From assembly GCA_937907705.1 (NCBI GenBank), contig CALCVP010000001.1, positions 12,388-76,387 of the forward strand: a DNA stretch of 64,000 bases, written 5' to 3'. Positions 41,919-51,002 of the stretch are shown one piece after another. The stretch's first letter is position 1; every line of letters begins with the position of its first letter. This DNA is from an uncultured Prevotella sp. Lineage in GTDB: Bacteria; Bacteroidota; Bacteroidia; Bacteroidales; Bacteroidaceae. The position numbers and the translations under genes are program-made. The notes beneath the pieces were generated by a model. That model ran no database searches, was not told the DNA's origin, and saw nothing but the letters and a program-made list of their open reading frames with translations.

Positions 41919-43118
41919 ATGACGATAGAATTTGCTGCTCCAGATATATTTTATTCATTAGCTTGCTTTGCCTACATATTGGTAGGCGTATTTTGTGGCG
42001 TGGTAAGATGGTTCCACATGTGCCATCCCTTTGACAAACAAGGCGATTTCTTTTATCCAGCCCGGCGACAGGTAACATTCTTCTTCGTAGCCATAGTATT
42101 GCAACTGCCTTATGTATTGTGCCCGTCAGATAACCATATATGGTTCTATGTGCGTTCTTTTGGCATGATTTATTATCCTGTTTGTTTTGCGATGCTTTTT
42201 CATCGCTATTTCCGTTTGGGCCAATTCAGCTACAACTGGCATTTCCGGTTGGTATTCTTTATCCCGTTTTTAATGCTTATAGCCCTTTTATGCTTGGCTG
42301 TTTCCAGTCAATCTTTTTGGATAGATTGCTATCAATTGGAGTGCGAATGGATAATGGGAGCAGTAAGCATCTTGCTTACCATAGAGTTTGTAAGGGAAGG
42401 ATGGTGGCTCAACAAGCAGATAGACAACTATCACACGCAAAACTATTCAAACGAGAGTGATTTTCCTTACAAGTTTGCCAAGAAAGTACTCTATCAACCT
42501 ATTGTCTGGTTTTTGATTATGTGGGTGGTCTTTTTGGCAGATAGCAGAATGGTGAAGATGGTGGTAGACCTTGTGTTTGCTGTATGGATGCTCCGCTTTC
42601 TTTGCATGATATTACATCCTAACCGCATGATACGCTCTAAAGAAATGAACGAAGACATGGATAAGATAGAGCAAGCCAGTATGGCTGCAGTAAAGAAAGC
42701 TGCAGAGACTTTTGAACTGACTTCTGGCATAGATGTATACGACAGCTCTACAATAGCAGCAGAAGAAACAAATAAAAAAGCTATATCTGAGGCGGATTGG
42801 AAGCAAGCCAAGGAAGAGGTACTTGCTATTGTGAGCCATCGCTATCTGGAACCCAGTCTGAAACGTATAGAAGTAATACGAGATGTTCAAAATTCTACTC
42901 AAGCCGTAGCAGGCAGTTTTATCACTGAAGTGGGCTTCTATAAGTTGGTAAATGCTTTCCGCATTCGGCATTATGAACAATTGATGCAGTCTGGTTCTGC
43001 CAACTTGAGCCAAGAGATAGTGGCAGAGAAGTGTGGCTTTAAAAACCGTTGGGCATTGGCCAATGCCCGTAAGCGTCTTGAAGACTTTGATTATAGCCTT
43101 ATCAGTGAGTACCTGTAA
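41919..43118 (+). CDS. Membrane-bound helix-turn-helix protein (399 aa)
   Basis: The N-terminal 235 residues carry about seven predicted membrane helices (near 10-29, 51-68, 78-95, 110-129, 142-158, 192-207 and 213-232). The cytoplasmic part begins with a helical linker (240-330) and ends in what looks like an AraC-type DNA-binding region: FYKLVNAFRIRHYEQLM (about 345-361), then IVAEKCGFKNRWALANARKR, which matches the second HTH of AraC proteins in pattern. A membrane-anchored one-component regulator is likely. The genes it controls are unknown; the lipoprotein pair upstream is a candidate. The separate terminator at 41735 and promoter at 41881 show an independent transcript. Confidence 0.75.
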   Translation: MTIEFAAPDIFYSLACFAYILVGVFCGVVRWFHMCHPFDKQGDFFYPARRQVTFFFVAIVLQLPYVLCPSDNHIWFYVRSFGMIYYPVCFAMLFHRYFRLGQFSYNWHFRLVFFIPFLMLIALLCLAVSSQSFWIDCYQLECEWIMGAVSILLTIEFVREGWWLNKQIDNYHTQNYSNESDFPYKFAKKVLYQPIVWFLIMWVVFLADSRMVKMVVDLVFAVWMLRFLCMILHPNRMIRSKEMNEDMDKIEQASMAAVKKAAETFELTSGIDVYDSSTIAAEETNKKAISEADWKQAKEEVLAIVSHRYLEPSLKRIEVIRDVQNSTQAVAGSFITEVGFYKLVNAFRIRHYEQLMQSGSANLSQEIVAEKCGFKNRWALANARKRLEDFDYSLISEYL

Positions 43119-43526
43119 GGCTTATAGCATTGTGCAGTTATCAGAGGACAGCTACCTATTGATACATGCTTAAGTAAGTTATCCAGTGGCAATTGTCGTG
43201 GTAAATACTGATGAAAACATTTTACTCTTTTAATGAAAACGTATTTGATAAAACGTAAGACAATATCGTTAAGATGGAATGACAATATTTTTCATGCTTT
43301 GATTGCTTGCTTATTCTTTGTCAAGACTAAATGCGTTAGTTGTAAATTACAATGTGCTTTAACTTGTTGCTCATAGTTAAACGAATGTTGATAATTTGTG
43401 TTTATCATTTACGTTAAGGCAAATTATATAGATAAAAGCATGTGATTTAAAAACTGTCTGCTCTTTCTGTTGCTGTAAAAGATTTTAAATAATTGTCAAA
43501 AACATGTTTTCTAACATATAATTTTA
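43119..43526. other. Gene-free AT-rich stretch
   Basis: About 400 bases after the membrane regulator gene. No ORF with coding character, no strong hairpin and no promoter match were seen until the unit starting at 43527. Confidence 0.5.
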
Positions 43527-43558
43527 TTTGTTCTGTATTGAAAAAAGGCTTACCTTTG
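43527..43558 (+). promoter_or_regulatory. Promoter of candidate small RNA
   Basis: TTTG at 43527-43530, 20 bases, TACCTTTG at 43551-43558, followed by CA. Full consensus match, but no reading frame follows. Confidence 0.7.
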
Positions 43559-43564
43559 CAATCG

Positions 43565-43655
43565 TTATCCTGAATACAATCTTTTTACCTTAAAAAAAGC
43601 TAATACCTATTGAGATTGAATGCCCTTATCTGTGAAGATGAGGGCATTTATTATT
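43565..43655 (+). ncRNA. Candidate small RNA, about 90 nt
   Basis: Starts from a full-consensus promoter and ends at the hairpin AATGCCCTTATCT / AGATGAGGGCATT (43619-43631 with 43636-43648, 13 pairs, GTGA loop) followed by a T/A-rich tail. A weaker upstream pairing, CTTTTT with AAAAAAG, is also seen (43581-43599). No ATG-led frame is present. The next gene is on the opposite strand, so this is not a leader. Function unknown; an antisense effect on the 3' end of the neighbouring dehydrogenase message is one possibility. Confidence 0.45.
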
Positions 43656-43803
43656 ATAGACTAAATATGAAATACATCACTGCTTTTATCATATTTTCAT
43701 AGTTGTTTCTTTTCCGTACCATTCTTTTTAAATGGCGCTTATTCTGTTTGTTTGGATCGTTTGTATTGATGCAGAAAAGTGATAGTTATCATATTAATCA
43801 GCA

Positions 43804-44538
43804 TTATTGGATAGGTAGTCTTGTCCAAATACTTCTTGGTATCAGTTGCCATAGTTTTGTAAGCAACCAATAGCGCCAGTCTATTATCTTGATACCTTTG
43901 CCTTGTTCAATGGCTTTTACTATATTGTGTGCCACCTTTTTGGCATCCAGTTGTAGCGGAAAGTGGCTGCCTGCAATCAAGTCAGTGGCTACGAATCCGG
44001 GCCTGATGTCAGTAAATGAAATGGGAAGGTGGTGCATGTGTGCCAATTGGCTCAGACATTCCATGTAGTGGCTTTGAAAGCGTTTGGTGGAAGAATAAGC
44101 AGGAGCAGCTCCTAAACCCTTTGTGCCTGCTATTGAGCTGATACAAGCTATGCGACCAGCGTGCTGATGAGTGGCAAACCATTGGAATGCAGCATCTATC
44201 ATTCTGACAAAGCCTACGCCATTGGTGAGGGTTGTGTTCAGTTCTTTGTCAAGGTCCAGTTGGGTGTTTTGCCAACCTATGCCTGAACTGTGAAAGTAAA
44301 GGTCCATGCCTCCTGTTTGTTCAATAAGATCATAGAGCTGTGTGGCAGCTTGGTTGTCGGTAATATCTATCTGCTTATAGCAGGTAATGTCTGCCACTTG
44401 CTGTTGCAGTGCTGCCAAGCGTTCTGTGCGTCGCCCTGCAATACCTACTTGCCACCCTTTGTTGGCAAGGCATTTTGCCACTTCCATGCCTATTCCTGAC
44501 GTGGCTCCTATTACGATAGCTTTGGGTGTTTTGTTCAT
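43804..44538 (-). CDS. Short-chain dehydrogenase/reductase
   Basis: 244 aa, a classical SDR. The cofactor motif is IGATSGIG (11-18), with AGRRTERL after beta-2, where the Arg residues favour NADPH. The catalytic Ser is in CISSIAG and the Tyr/Lys pair is YSSTK (an S-x-x-K form of YxxxK). The C-terminal 50 residues are hydrophobic and basic (WRYWLLTKLWQLIPRSIW) and may touch the membrane. Substrate unknown. Single gene with a -7 box at 44781-44788. Confidence 0.88.
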   Translation of the reverse strand: MNKTPKAIVIGATSGIGMEVAKCLANKGWQVGIAGRRTERLAALQQQVADITCYKQIDITDNQAATQLYDLIEQTGGMDLYFHSSGIGWQNTQLDLDKELNTTLTNGVGFVRMIDAAFQWFATHQHAGRIACISSIAGTKGLGAAPAYSSTKRFQSHYMECLSQLAHMHHLPISFTDIRPGFVATDLIAGSHFPLQLDAKKVAHNIVKAIEQGKGIKIIDWRYWLLTKLWQLIPRSIWTRLPIQ

Positions 44539-44780
44539 TGTTCTTTTGAATGTGTGTGTGTAAAATATAAGTTCAAGTACAATTTTTGTTCAATTAATTG
44601 GGCAGTCTACTTATTGTTGAAGCATAAAAACACACTGAGCTGTTGCAACTCCATGCGTGAGATGTTTATCTTTCTGTCTTTTTTTCTTCATGTCTTTATG
44701 TTTAAGCATCTTAGGCTGATAGTTAAGCAGGTGTTCAATGTAGAAAGCCTTGCAGTGCTTATTGTTCATTCTTAATCTTG

Positions 44781-44788
44781 CAAAGGTA
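44781..44788 (-). promoter_or_regulatory. -7 box of the dehydrogenase gene
   Basis: On the minus strand TACCTTTG followed by CA. No TTTG at -33. It gives a leader of about 235 nt that includes a half-copy of the AGCAGGTGTTCA repeat at about 44727. Confidence 0.5.
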
Positions 44789-44941
44789 AAAACAATTTGA
44801 TATAAAACTACTTGTCATGGCGTCAGAGAACTAACTTTTTTACTTTTTTATAAATTTAAGGTTTTGGGTATCTGTTGCTTATTGGAGATTGGTAGAAATG
44901 AGAGATAACTGTGTGATGCGGATACAATATTGTTGTACTAT

Positions 44942-45051
44942 GAAAGCACTGCAATCGGCTTGCGAAAGCAGTGCAATCAAGAGCCAATAGCAGTGTAATA
45001 GGTTTGCGAAAGCAGTGCTATTGCGTCCTGATTACACTGTTATTGGAGTGG
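44942..45051. repeat. 22-bp degenerate tandem array R2
   Basis: Five adjoining units start at 44942, 44964, 44986, 45008 and 45030, an exact 22-bp step. The first is GAAAGCACTGCAATCGGCTT plus GC; the shared core is (G/A)A(A/T)(A/T)(G/C)CA(C/G)TG(C/T)(A/T)AT. The same core on the other strand makes up array R1. There are no spacers and no terminal repeats of a mobile element. Confidence 0.8.
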
Positions 45052-45072
45052 GGAAGAATGGTGGAGTGGCAT

Positions 45073-45118
45073 AAAAAACACGACCTTGACAGTCTCTCGT
45101 TAATCTGCCAAGGTCGTG
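45073..45118 (-). terminator. Terminator of susCD
   Basis: CACGACCTTGaCAG (45079-45092) pairs with CTGcCAAGGTCGTG (45105-45118). On the minus strand it is followed by TTTTTTAT. It lies 33 bases after the susD stop codon. Confidence 0.85.
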
Positions 45119-45150
45119 GTGTATAAGATATCAATCAGTTAGAAGAATAT

Positions 45151-46833
45151 TTATTTCTCTGCGCTGTAGCCATCGTTTTGGCTAAAATCGTCTTTATTGA
45201 TTACGGCATCAAGCTGAGTCTGTGGTATAGGACGCAAATGATGGTATTCTTTAATGTTGTCTTTAGCATCAGGATTGTACTTCTTAACATATTCAATCAG
45301 CTTACCGGTGCGCTTAAGATCGAACCAGCGTTGCTGTTCTCCGCCCAATTCGCGTGCGCGTTCCTCTAATATAAAGTCGATAGTCAGTTGGTCTGGCTGT
45401 ATCTCCATTTCGCTTTCGTGTCCGGGTAGTGCCGCTCTGCGGCGTACCCAGTTGATGTATTCAGCACCTTCTTTCTTTTTTCCAAGGTTCATTTCAGCTT
45501 CTGCGGCAATAAGATACATCTCTGCCAGCCGCAGCACAACACCGTGTCGTTTACTGCCTGTGTAGTTAATCGACTCGCGTGTTGGGTCAAGAAACTTTTT
45601 GAAAGTAACGTTTTGCACACGGTTTTTCACGCTGCCGTCAGCGTTGTACACCTTGTCGCGGTCTATCACGATATAGTTGTGTTTGGCTTGTTCCTCCTCA
45701 CTCATGCTGTATTTGGTAAACACGATAGCGGTGTCGCCCTTATGAATGTACGAGCTGTTATTGTTATTGCAAATCCATGCTTGCTGGAATACGGCATTGT
45801 AACGTGCGTCTATCCTTTCGTTGAACAGGTCAAGATAGTGGGCAGTAGGCATATATCGGTTAAAGCCACGTCCGTATTCGATAGAGCGTGTAACAGGTTT
45901 CTTGCCGTCTTTGTCAAGCACTTGGTCGTAGCACATGACCCAAAACAGATGCGACGGGTTATTGCCTGGCGTGCGCCAAATGATAGGTTTGCCGTCTGGA
46001 CCCTCCTCAATGGAGGTGCCAAAAATTTCGTTCTTGTCATAGACACACACAAAGATATTTTCCTTTACATCGTTGCAAGTGTTGATGTTGCACAGTTCTT
46101 CATAGGTATCTGCCAGCTTGTAATCATAGTTACTGATTACATGGTCGGCATGCTTCAGTGCACCTTCATAGTCTTTTTTGTAAAGACATATACGTGCCAA
46201 TAGCGCTTCGGCAGCCCCTTTGGTAGCGCGTCCATATTCGGCAGTCTTTTCGGGCAGCAGGTTCATGGCATTTTCCAGATCGGTTGTTATCTGCTTGTAG
46301 AAGTCTTCTTCTGAAGAGCGGTACACATATCCGCTGGGTGAGGTACATTCTTTGGTGGTAAGATACACATTTCCCCATGTTTCAACGATATGCCAAAGGT
46401 AGAGTGCACGCAAGAAATGGGCTTCTCCCATGCGTATGTTCTTCTCGCTTTCACCTAATGCTGCATTAGGCAAACGGTCTAAAGCTGTATTGCAAGAGTT
46501 GAGAGCAGAGTAGAGTCGCTCCCATTCCTTGGTGATTGCATTGCTGGAACCCTGTAAAGAACTGTTATAGTCTGAGAGTTCAGGTTGCCCGCAACCATTG
46601 GCACGTGTAAAGATATCGGTTCCTACCTCAGTCATAGAGATGGCATACTCCTGTCCGTACCAAAATCTCAGCGGGGTATAGCAGGAATTAATCAGTGCAT
46701 TGGCACCCGATTCTGTTTTATAAAAGGTGTCTGCGGTGAGTCCACTTCGGTTCTCTTCTTCTAGAAAATCACTGCATGAGCCAAGTGTTGTGGCAACACA
46801 TGCCAACATGCACCATTTAAATATTTTGTTCAT
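45151..46833 (-). CDS. SusD/RagB-family outer-membrane lipoprotein
   Basis: The surface glycan-binding lid that works with the SusC channel. 560 aa. The lipobox ends at Cys20 (ATTLGSC), followed by SDFLEEE, the typical SusD start. TPR-like helices follow (EAHFLRALYLWHIVETWGNVYL), and the C-terminal RagB/SusD motif is seen in GVVLRLAEMYLIAAEAEMNLG and ERARELGGEQQRWFDLKRTG. It lies 15 bases after susC in the same operon. The ligand cannot be read from sequence. Confidence 0.95.
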   Translation of the reverse strand: MNKIFKWCMLACVATTLGSCSDFLEEENRSGLTADTFYKTESGANALINSCYTPLRFWYGQEYAISMTEVGTDIFTRANGCGQPELSDYNSSLQGSSNAITKEWERLYSALNSCNTALDRLPNAALGESEKNIRMGEAHFLRALYLWHIVETWGNVYLTTKECTSPSGYVYRSSEEDFYKQITTDLENAMNLLPEKTAEYGRATKGAAEALLARICLYKKDYEGALKHADHVISNYDYKLADTYEELCNINTCNDVKENIFVCVYDKNEIFGTSIEEGPDGKPIIWRTPGNNPSHLFWVMCYDQVLDKDGKKPVTRSIEYGRGFNRYMPTAHYLDLFNERIDARYNAVFQQAWICNNNNSSYIHKGDTAIVFTKYSMSEEEQAKHNYIVIDRDKVYNADGSVKNRVQNVTFKKFLDPTRESINYTGSKRHGVVLRLAEMYLIAAEAEMNLGKKKEGAEYINWVRRRAALPGHESEMEIQPDQLTIDFILEERARELGGEQQRWFDLKRTGKLIEYVKKYNPDAKDNIKEYHHLRPIPQTQLDAVINKDDFSQNDGYSAEK

Positions 46834-46848
46834 AGTAGTTTTTTTGAT

Positions 46849-49833
46849 TTAAAAGTCAACATTAATACCAAATACAGCTTGCTTTGTCATAGGATAGCTT
46901 AATGATCCTCCACGTTCCGGGTCGTAGTCTTTCAGATGACTGAAAGTGAGGAAGTTCTTCAGTGAACAGTACAAACGAATCTTAGAGGCATGTATCTTGT
47001 CGAGCCATGACTTGGGCAGTGTGTATCCCAAGGTTATTTCCTTTATCTTCAGATAAGAACCGTCAACATAGCCTAAAGACTTCAAGCGTATATCGTCAGA
47101 CGAGAAACTCTTTTCCGGGCGAGGAAAGGCATTGGTCGGGTTTTCAGGTGTCCAATAGTCAAACTTGAGACCTGGGTCGCCCTGATTGCGGAACGACCCG
47201 TAGCCGTTAGCCTCAGAATGAAGCATCTGTCCTTGGCGCCAGTACATAAACACGCGCAGGTCAAAGCCTTTGTATCTGAAGGTGTTGTTCATACCCATTA
47301 CAAAGTCTGGCACCTCAGCTCCTAAGATAATGCGGTCGTTGTCGTTGTCAATTTTGAAGTCGCCGTTCTTGTCGTAAATCTTGATACGGCCAGGCTTTTC
47401 GCCATATTTGGCTGCTTCCTCAGCTTCATCCAGTTGCCATATACCCAATTTTTTCAGTCCGTAGAAGGTTTTGATAGGATGTCCTACAAACCAACCGTTG
47501 CTGATATCCTGTTGTGATCCGTCTGCCAGCTCTTTTATTTTCTCGCGGTTGAGGGTAAAGGTAATGTCGGTGTTCCAGTTAAAGTCTTTGCTGACAATGT
47601 TTTGAGTGTTTAAAACAATCTCCACACCTTTATTCTCTGTCTTGCCCACATTGTCCCAAGCAATGGAATAGCCGGTAGATGTCGGTACCTTTTTCTGCAT
47701 CAGCAAGTCGTAAGTGTTTTGCAGATACATGTCGATAGAACCGCTGATACGGTTGTTGAGGAAGCCAAAGTCGATGCCAATGTTGGTGGTGGCTGTCTTT
47801 TCCCAACCGAGGTTGTAGTTAGGTGTCAGGGCAGGGAAGTAGCCATAGGCTCCCGATTCTACGCCACTTACCAGCCAAGAGTACATCGTCTTGCCCAGTC
47901 CGCCTTGTGTCTGATAGGCAGATACGGCACTGTTGCCAGAGATACCGTAACTTGCTCTGAGTTTAAGGTTGTAGAGCCAACTGACATCTTTGAGCCATTT
48001 TTCTTCTTTCATGCGCCATGCTGCGGCAACAGACGGGAAGAAGCCCCATTTATGGTCGCTGGCCAATACCGAAGAGCCGTCTTCGCGGAAGGTAAGTGTA
48101 AGCAGGTATCTTTCGTTGAACTTATAGTTGATACGGCCAAAGAAAGAGGCCATATTGGTCTTGACATAGTTGCTGCCTATCTTTTGGCTGCTTTGCAGTG
48201 CTCCCAAATTGTAGAATAGCATGCTGGATGAAATCAGCTCGTGGCCTGAAGCATTGAAGGTTTCAGCTTCATTCTGATAAAGCGCATTACCAGCCATGAG
48301 GGAGAAGTCGTGCTTCTTTAGGTTGAAATGATAGTTCAAGGTGCTTTCCCATGACCAGTTGATGTCATTGCCATTGGTAGCGTCTGCCACAGAGTAGTCG
48401 CCAGCACCGTCCAATGTGTACTTGTCGGCAAAGTGGCCTGTGCGTACATCTTTTTTGTCAAGACCAAAGGTAGATGTAAACGTAAGACCTTTCAGTATGT
48501 TCCAATTGATGCCTACATTGCCTACCAAATGGCTGGTGTGCTTGTTGTTCTTGTAAGCTCCCGGCACCTCTTCTGCCAGAGGGCTGATAGTCTGTCCGTC
48601 GTTGAAAGGCAAGGTGTTGATGCTTCCGTCCTCGTTGTACACATCACCGTAAGGCGCATCATAGAGGGCACGGTTCAGAGGGTTGCGTCTGATATTCTGG
48701 TTTAAAAAGGTGTATACCATGTTAAAGTTAAGTTTCAAGTCTTTGGTAACTTTGTGTTGTAACGACATGGTGGTGTTATAGCGGCTCAAGTTGTCAAGGC
48801 GTACCAATCCCTCTTCTTTCATGTATTCAAACGAGAGGTTAAAGGTAGTCTTGTCAGAACCACTTGAGATACTCAGCGAATGAGAGGTCTGGCTGCCATC
48901 TTTGAGCAGTAAGTCAACCCAATCTACATCTTGGTTGCTCTTTACAGCATCGTAAGCCGATCCAAATATCTTGGCATCATCTTCCGTGCTTGCCCACTGT
49001 CCATCGGCTCTGTAAGCCTCTCTTTTGAAGTTGGCCCACTCCTGTAAGTTCATTCTTTCAGGAAAAGAAGCCACCGAGTTGGTAGAGTAGTAGCCGTTGT
49101 AAGATACTTTGGTTTTGCCAAAAGCACCTTTCTTGGTAGTGATAAGGATTACACCGTTTGCACCACGCGAGCCATAGATAGCGGTAGAAGAGGCATCTTT
49201 CAGTACTTCCATGGATTCAATGACATTGGGGTTGATGTCAATGTCTGTTCCATAAGGTATGCCATCTACGATAATAAGAGGGGTGTTGGAGGCATTCAGC
49301 GATCTGTTACCACGGATAGAGAATGACAGGCCGGAGCCTGTTTGACCGCTTGATTTTGTCATGTCCAATCCAGCTACCTTTCCTTGCAGACTTTCCAAGG
49401 CATTGGTCGTAGGCACAGCCACAATGTCTTCGGCCTTGATGGAGGTCATAGAGCCTGTAAGGTCTCGTTTCTTTACGGTACCGTAGCCTATGACTACTAC
49501 CTCATCCAGTGCTTCGGTGTTGTCTTTAAGCATTACTTTCATGGTTGTTCCACGTTTGATGTCAACCAATTCTGTCTTCATGCCAATGTAGCTAATTTCC
49601 AATTTCTTGTAATTGGAAGCTACTTGAAGGCTGAATTTACCGTCAATATCGGTAATGGTGCCACCAGCAGAGCTCCCTACTATCTTGACACTTGCGCCTA
49701 TAATAGGTTCGCCAGTGTTATCATAAACAGTGCCGGAAACGGCCGAGTTTTGTGCAAAGACATTCAGTGTGTTTAGAAAGATAAATGAAAACACCATTAG
49801 AATGAGTTTGCAATGTTGTTGCATGTTTCTCAT
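46849..49833 (-). CDS. SusC/RagA-family TonB-dependent receptor
   Basis: An outer-membrane channel that imports oligosaccharides with SusD. 994 aa. Signal peptide at 1-27, a carboxypeptidase-D-like domain (VSGTVYDNTGEPIIGASVKI, about 33-110), a plug domain beginning DEVVVIGYGTVKKRDLTGS, and a 22-strand barrel ending with the aromatic C-terminus FGINVDF. The Ton box-like DEVVVIGYG is present. No N-terminal STN signalling domain, so no trans-envelope sigma control through this protein. It has its own -7 box and is the first gene of a susC-susD operon. A GH2 enzyme lies upstream in a separate unit. Confidence 0.96.
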   Translation of the reverse strand: MRNMQQHCKLILMVFSFIFLNTLNVFAQNSAVSGTVYDNTGEPIIGASVKIVGSSAGGTITDIDGKFSLQVASNYKKLEISYIGMKTELVDIKRGTTMKVMLKDNTEALDEVVVIGYGTVKKRDLTGSMTSIKAEDIVAVPTTNALESLQGKVAGLDMTKSSGQTGSGLSFSIRGNRSLNASNTPLIIVDGIPYGTDIDINPNVIESMEVLKDASSTAIYGSRGANGVILITTKKGAFGKTKVSYNGYYSTNSVASFPERMNLQEWANFKREAYRADGQWASTEDDAKIFGSAYDAVKSNQDVDWVDLLLKDGSQTSHSLSISSGSDKTTFNLSFEYMKEEGLVRLDNLSRYNTTMSLQHKVTKDLKLNFNMVYTFLNQNIRRNPLNRALYDAPYGDVYNEDGSINTLPFNDGQTISPLAEEVPGAYKNNKHTSHLVGNVGINWNILKGLTFTSTFGLDKKDVRTGHFADKYTLDGAGDYSVADATNGNDINWSWESTLNYHFNLKKHDFSLMAGNALYQNEAETFNASGHELISSSMLFYNLGALQSSQKIGSNYVKTNMASFFGRINYKFNERYLLTLTFREDGSSVLASDHKWGFFPSVAAAWRMKEEKWLKDVSWLYNLKLRASYGISGNSAVSAYQTQGGLGKTMYSWLVSGVESGAYGYFPALTPNYNLGWEKTATTNIGIDFGFLNNRISGSIDMYLQNTYDLLMQKKVPTSTGYSIAWDNVGKTENKGVEIVLNTQNIVSKDFNWNTDITFTLNREKIKELADGSQQDISNGWFVGHPIKTFYGLKKLGIWQLDEAEEAAKYGEKPGRIKIYDKNGDFKIDNDNDRIILGAEVPDFVMGMNNTFRYKGFDLRVFMYWRQGQMLHSEANGYGSFRNQGDPGLKFDYWTPENPTNAFPRPEKSFSSDDIRLKSLGYVDGSYLKIKEITLGYTLPKSWLDKIHASKIRLYCSLKNFLTFSHLKDYDPERGGSLSYPMTKQAVFGINVDF

Positions 49834-49879
49834 ATAACAATTTAAAGTTAGTGATTAGTTATGTTATTAATTTGTGTTG

Positions 49880-49887
49880 CAAAAGTA
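49880..49887 (-). promoter_or_regulatory. -7 box of susCD
   Basis: On the minus strand TACTTTTG followed by CA, 47 bases upstream of the susC ATG. No TTTG at -33, which would fit activator dependence. Confidence 0.55.
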
Positions 49888-50077
49888 CATAGAGATGTTA
49901 ATTTCTGGGTGGATTTGTTTCTTTCTTGGGTGCAATATAGTCTTTTTATGCTGTTTTAGCAGTGTTTTCAGGGCTAAAATCATCTGTTTATTCATGGTTG
50001 ACACCTGCCTTACATACTCATTTGTTTGTGCTTTGGTATTGGAAGTAAAAAGGAATAAGCACATGATTTTGACTTGT

Positions 50078-50125
50078 TAAAAAAGAAAAGCGATACACTC
50101 GTAAAGAAAAAGGAGTATATCGCTT
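50078..50125 (-). terminator. Terminator of the HAD phosphatase gene
   Basis: AAGCGATAcACTC (50088-50100) pairs with GAGTaTATCGCTT (50113-50125). On the minus strand it is followed by TTCTTTTTTAA. It separates the phosphatase from susC. Confidence 0.8.
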
Positions 50126-50142
50126 GCGTATTCCTGTTCAAC

Positions 50143-50859
50143 TTAGGCGTCTTGTTGTCCTGCTTTATGGAGCGAGGATGCCTCTTGTGGCTGCACATTA
50201 TTGTCATTGTGGCTTAACATACATGCCGTAAGGCAAGCTATGTCCTTAAAATCATCAACCAAGAAATCTGCTTCTTGCAGTTCTTTTCGGGTTCCGTTGC
50301 CGTAGGTTACGCCACAAGTGGTTGTGTGAGCGGCATGTCCCATGTCAATATCATAAGACATATCGCCTACTACCAAGGTTTCTTCCGGCTTGCTATGGGT
50401 CTCTTTCAAAATCTTTAATACCATGTCGGGAGCAGGCTTGGCGTGTACTACATCATCAGCGGCCACGATGCAAGAAATACATGATTCTATGCTATACAAC
50501 TTGACATACTCTTCTAACGATGCACGGCTGCGGCTGCTGGCCAATGCTATTGTTATGCCATAGTGATTCAAAAGCTTGACAGTGCTGATGACATGAGGAA
50601 AGGGGTGCACGACCATAGAGCCTTTGTTGGCCATGAATATCTTACGATAGGTATTGGCACATTTATCTGCTTGCTCACTGTTCATGCCATACATTACCTC
50701 AAAACTCTTGCTCAGCGGCAGTCCAATGGTGGCTGCGCAAGTATCAGCATCTTTCACGTCTAATTGTAGCTGTGCCATGGTTTCCTGCATGGTTTTTACT
50801 ATGAGCGCTTTAGAGTCGCCCATAGTGCCGTCAAAGTCGAGAATTATGGTTTTAATCAT
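50143..50859 (-). CDS. HAD-superfamily phosphatase (phosphoglycolate phosphatase/beta-phosphoglucomutase type)
   Basis: 238 aa, cytoplasmic. Motif I is ILDFDGTMGDS (7-17) with both Asp residues, motif II is ALASSRSR, the motif III Lys is in AKPAPDMV, and motif IV is VVGDMSYDIDMG. A helical cap lies between motifs I and II (about 18-85), as in Gph and beta-phosphoglucomutase. The extra C-terminal 25 residues (NDNNVQPQEASSLHKAGQQD) are low-complexity. The substrate is uncertain. It is flanked by the SusCD operon and the GH2 gene on the same strand, so a role in sugar-phosphate processing is possible. Confidence 0.88.
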   Translation of the reverse strand: MIKTIILDFDGTMGDSKALIVKTMQETMAQLQLDVKDADTCAATIGLPLSKSFEVMYGMNSEQADKCANTYRKIFMANKGSMVVHPFPHVISTVKLLNHYGITIALASSRSRASLEEYVKLYSIESCISCIVAADDVVHAKPAPDMVLKILKETHSKPEETLVVGDMSYDIDMGHAAHTTTCGVTYGNGTRKELQEADFLVDDFKDIACLTACMLSHNDNNVQPQEASSLHKAGQQDA

Positions 50860-50900
50860 ACATGCCTTATTAATAGTATCTTTAGTGTAAATGAAAGATA

Positions 50901-50940
50901 TAGGTATCCAAAAGGCATGATATGCACTTTTGGATACCTA
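50901..50940. repeat. Inverted repeat related to the AGTAGGTGTTC family (copy E)
   Basis: TAGGTATCCAAAAG (50901-50914) and CTTTTGGATACCTA (50927-50940) are perfect 14-bp arms around 12 bases. The arm differs from copies A-C by a few bases (TATCC for TGTTC). It lies between the GH2 3' end and the HAD phosphatase start and could end GH2 transcription. Confidence 0.6.
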
Positions 50941-51002
50941 CGTCATTCTATTTTCTCAGCCTCAGTTTGTGGCTGCATAGATTGGTCGAATGCTTACTCA
51001 GT

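Noticed and set aside
44942..45051. CRISPR array
   Set aside because: The 22-bp units are contiguous and degenerate with no unique spacers, and there are no cas genes in the window.
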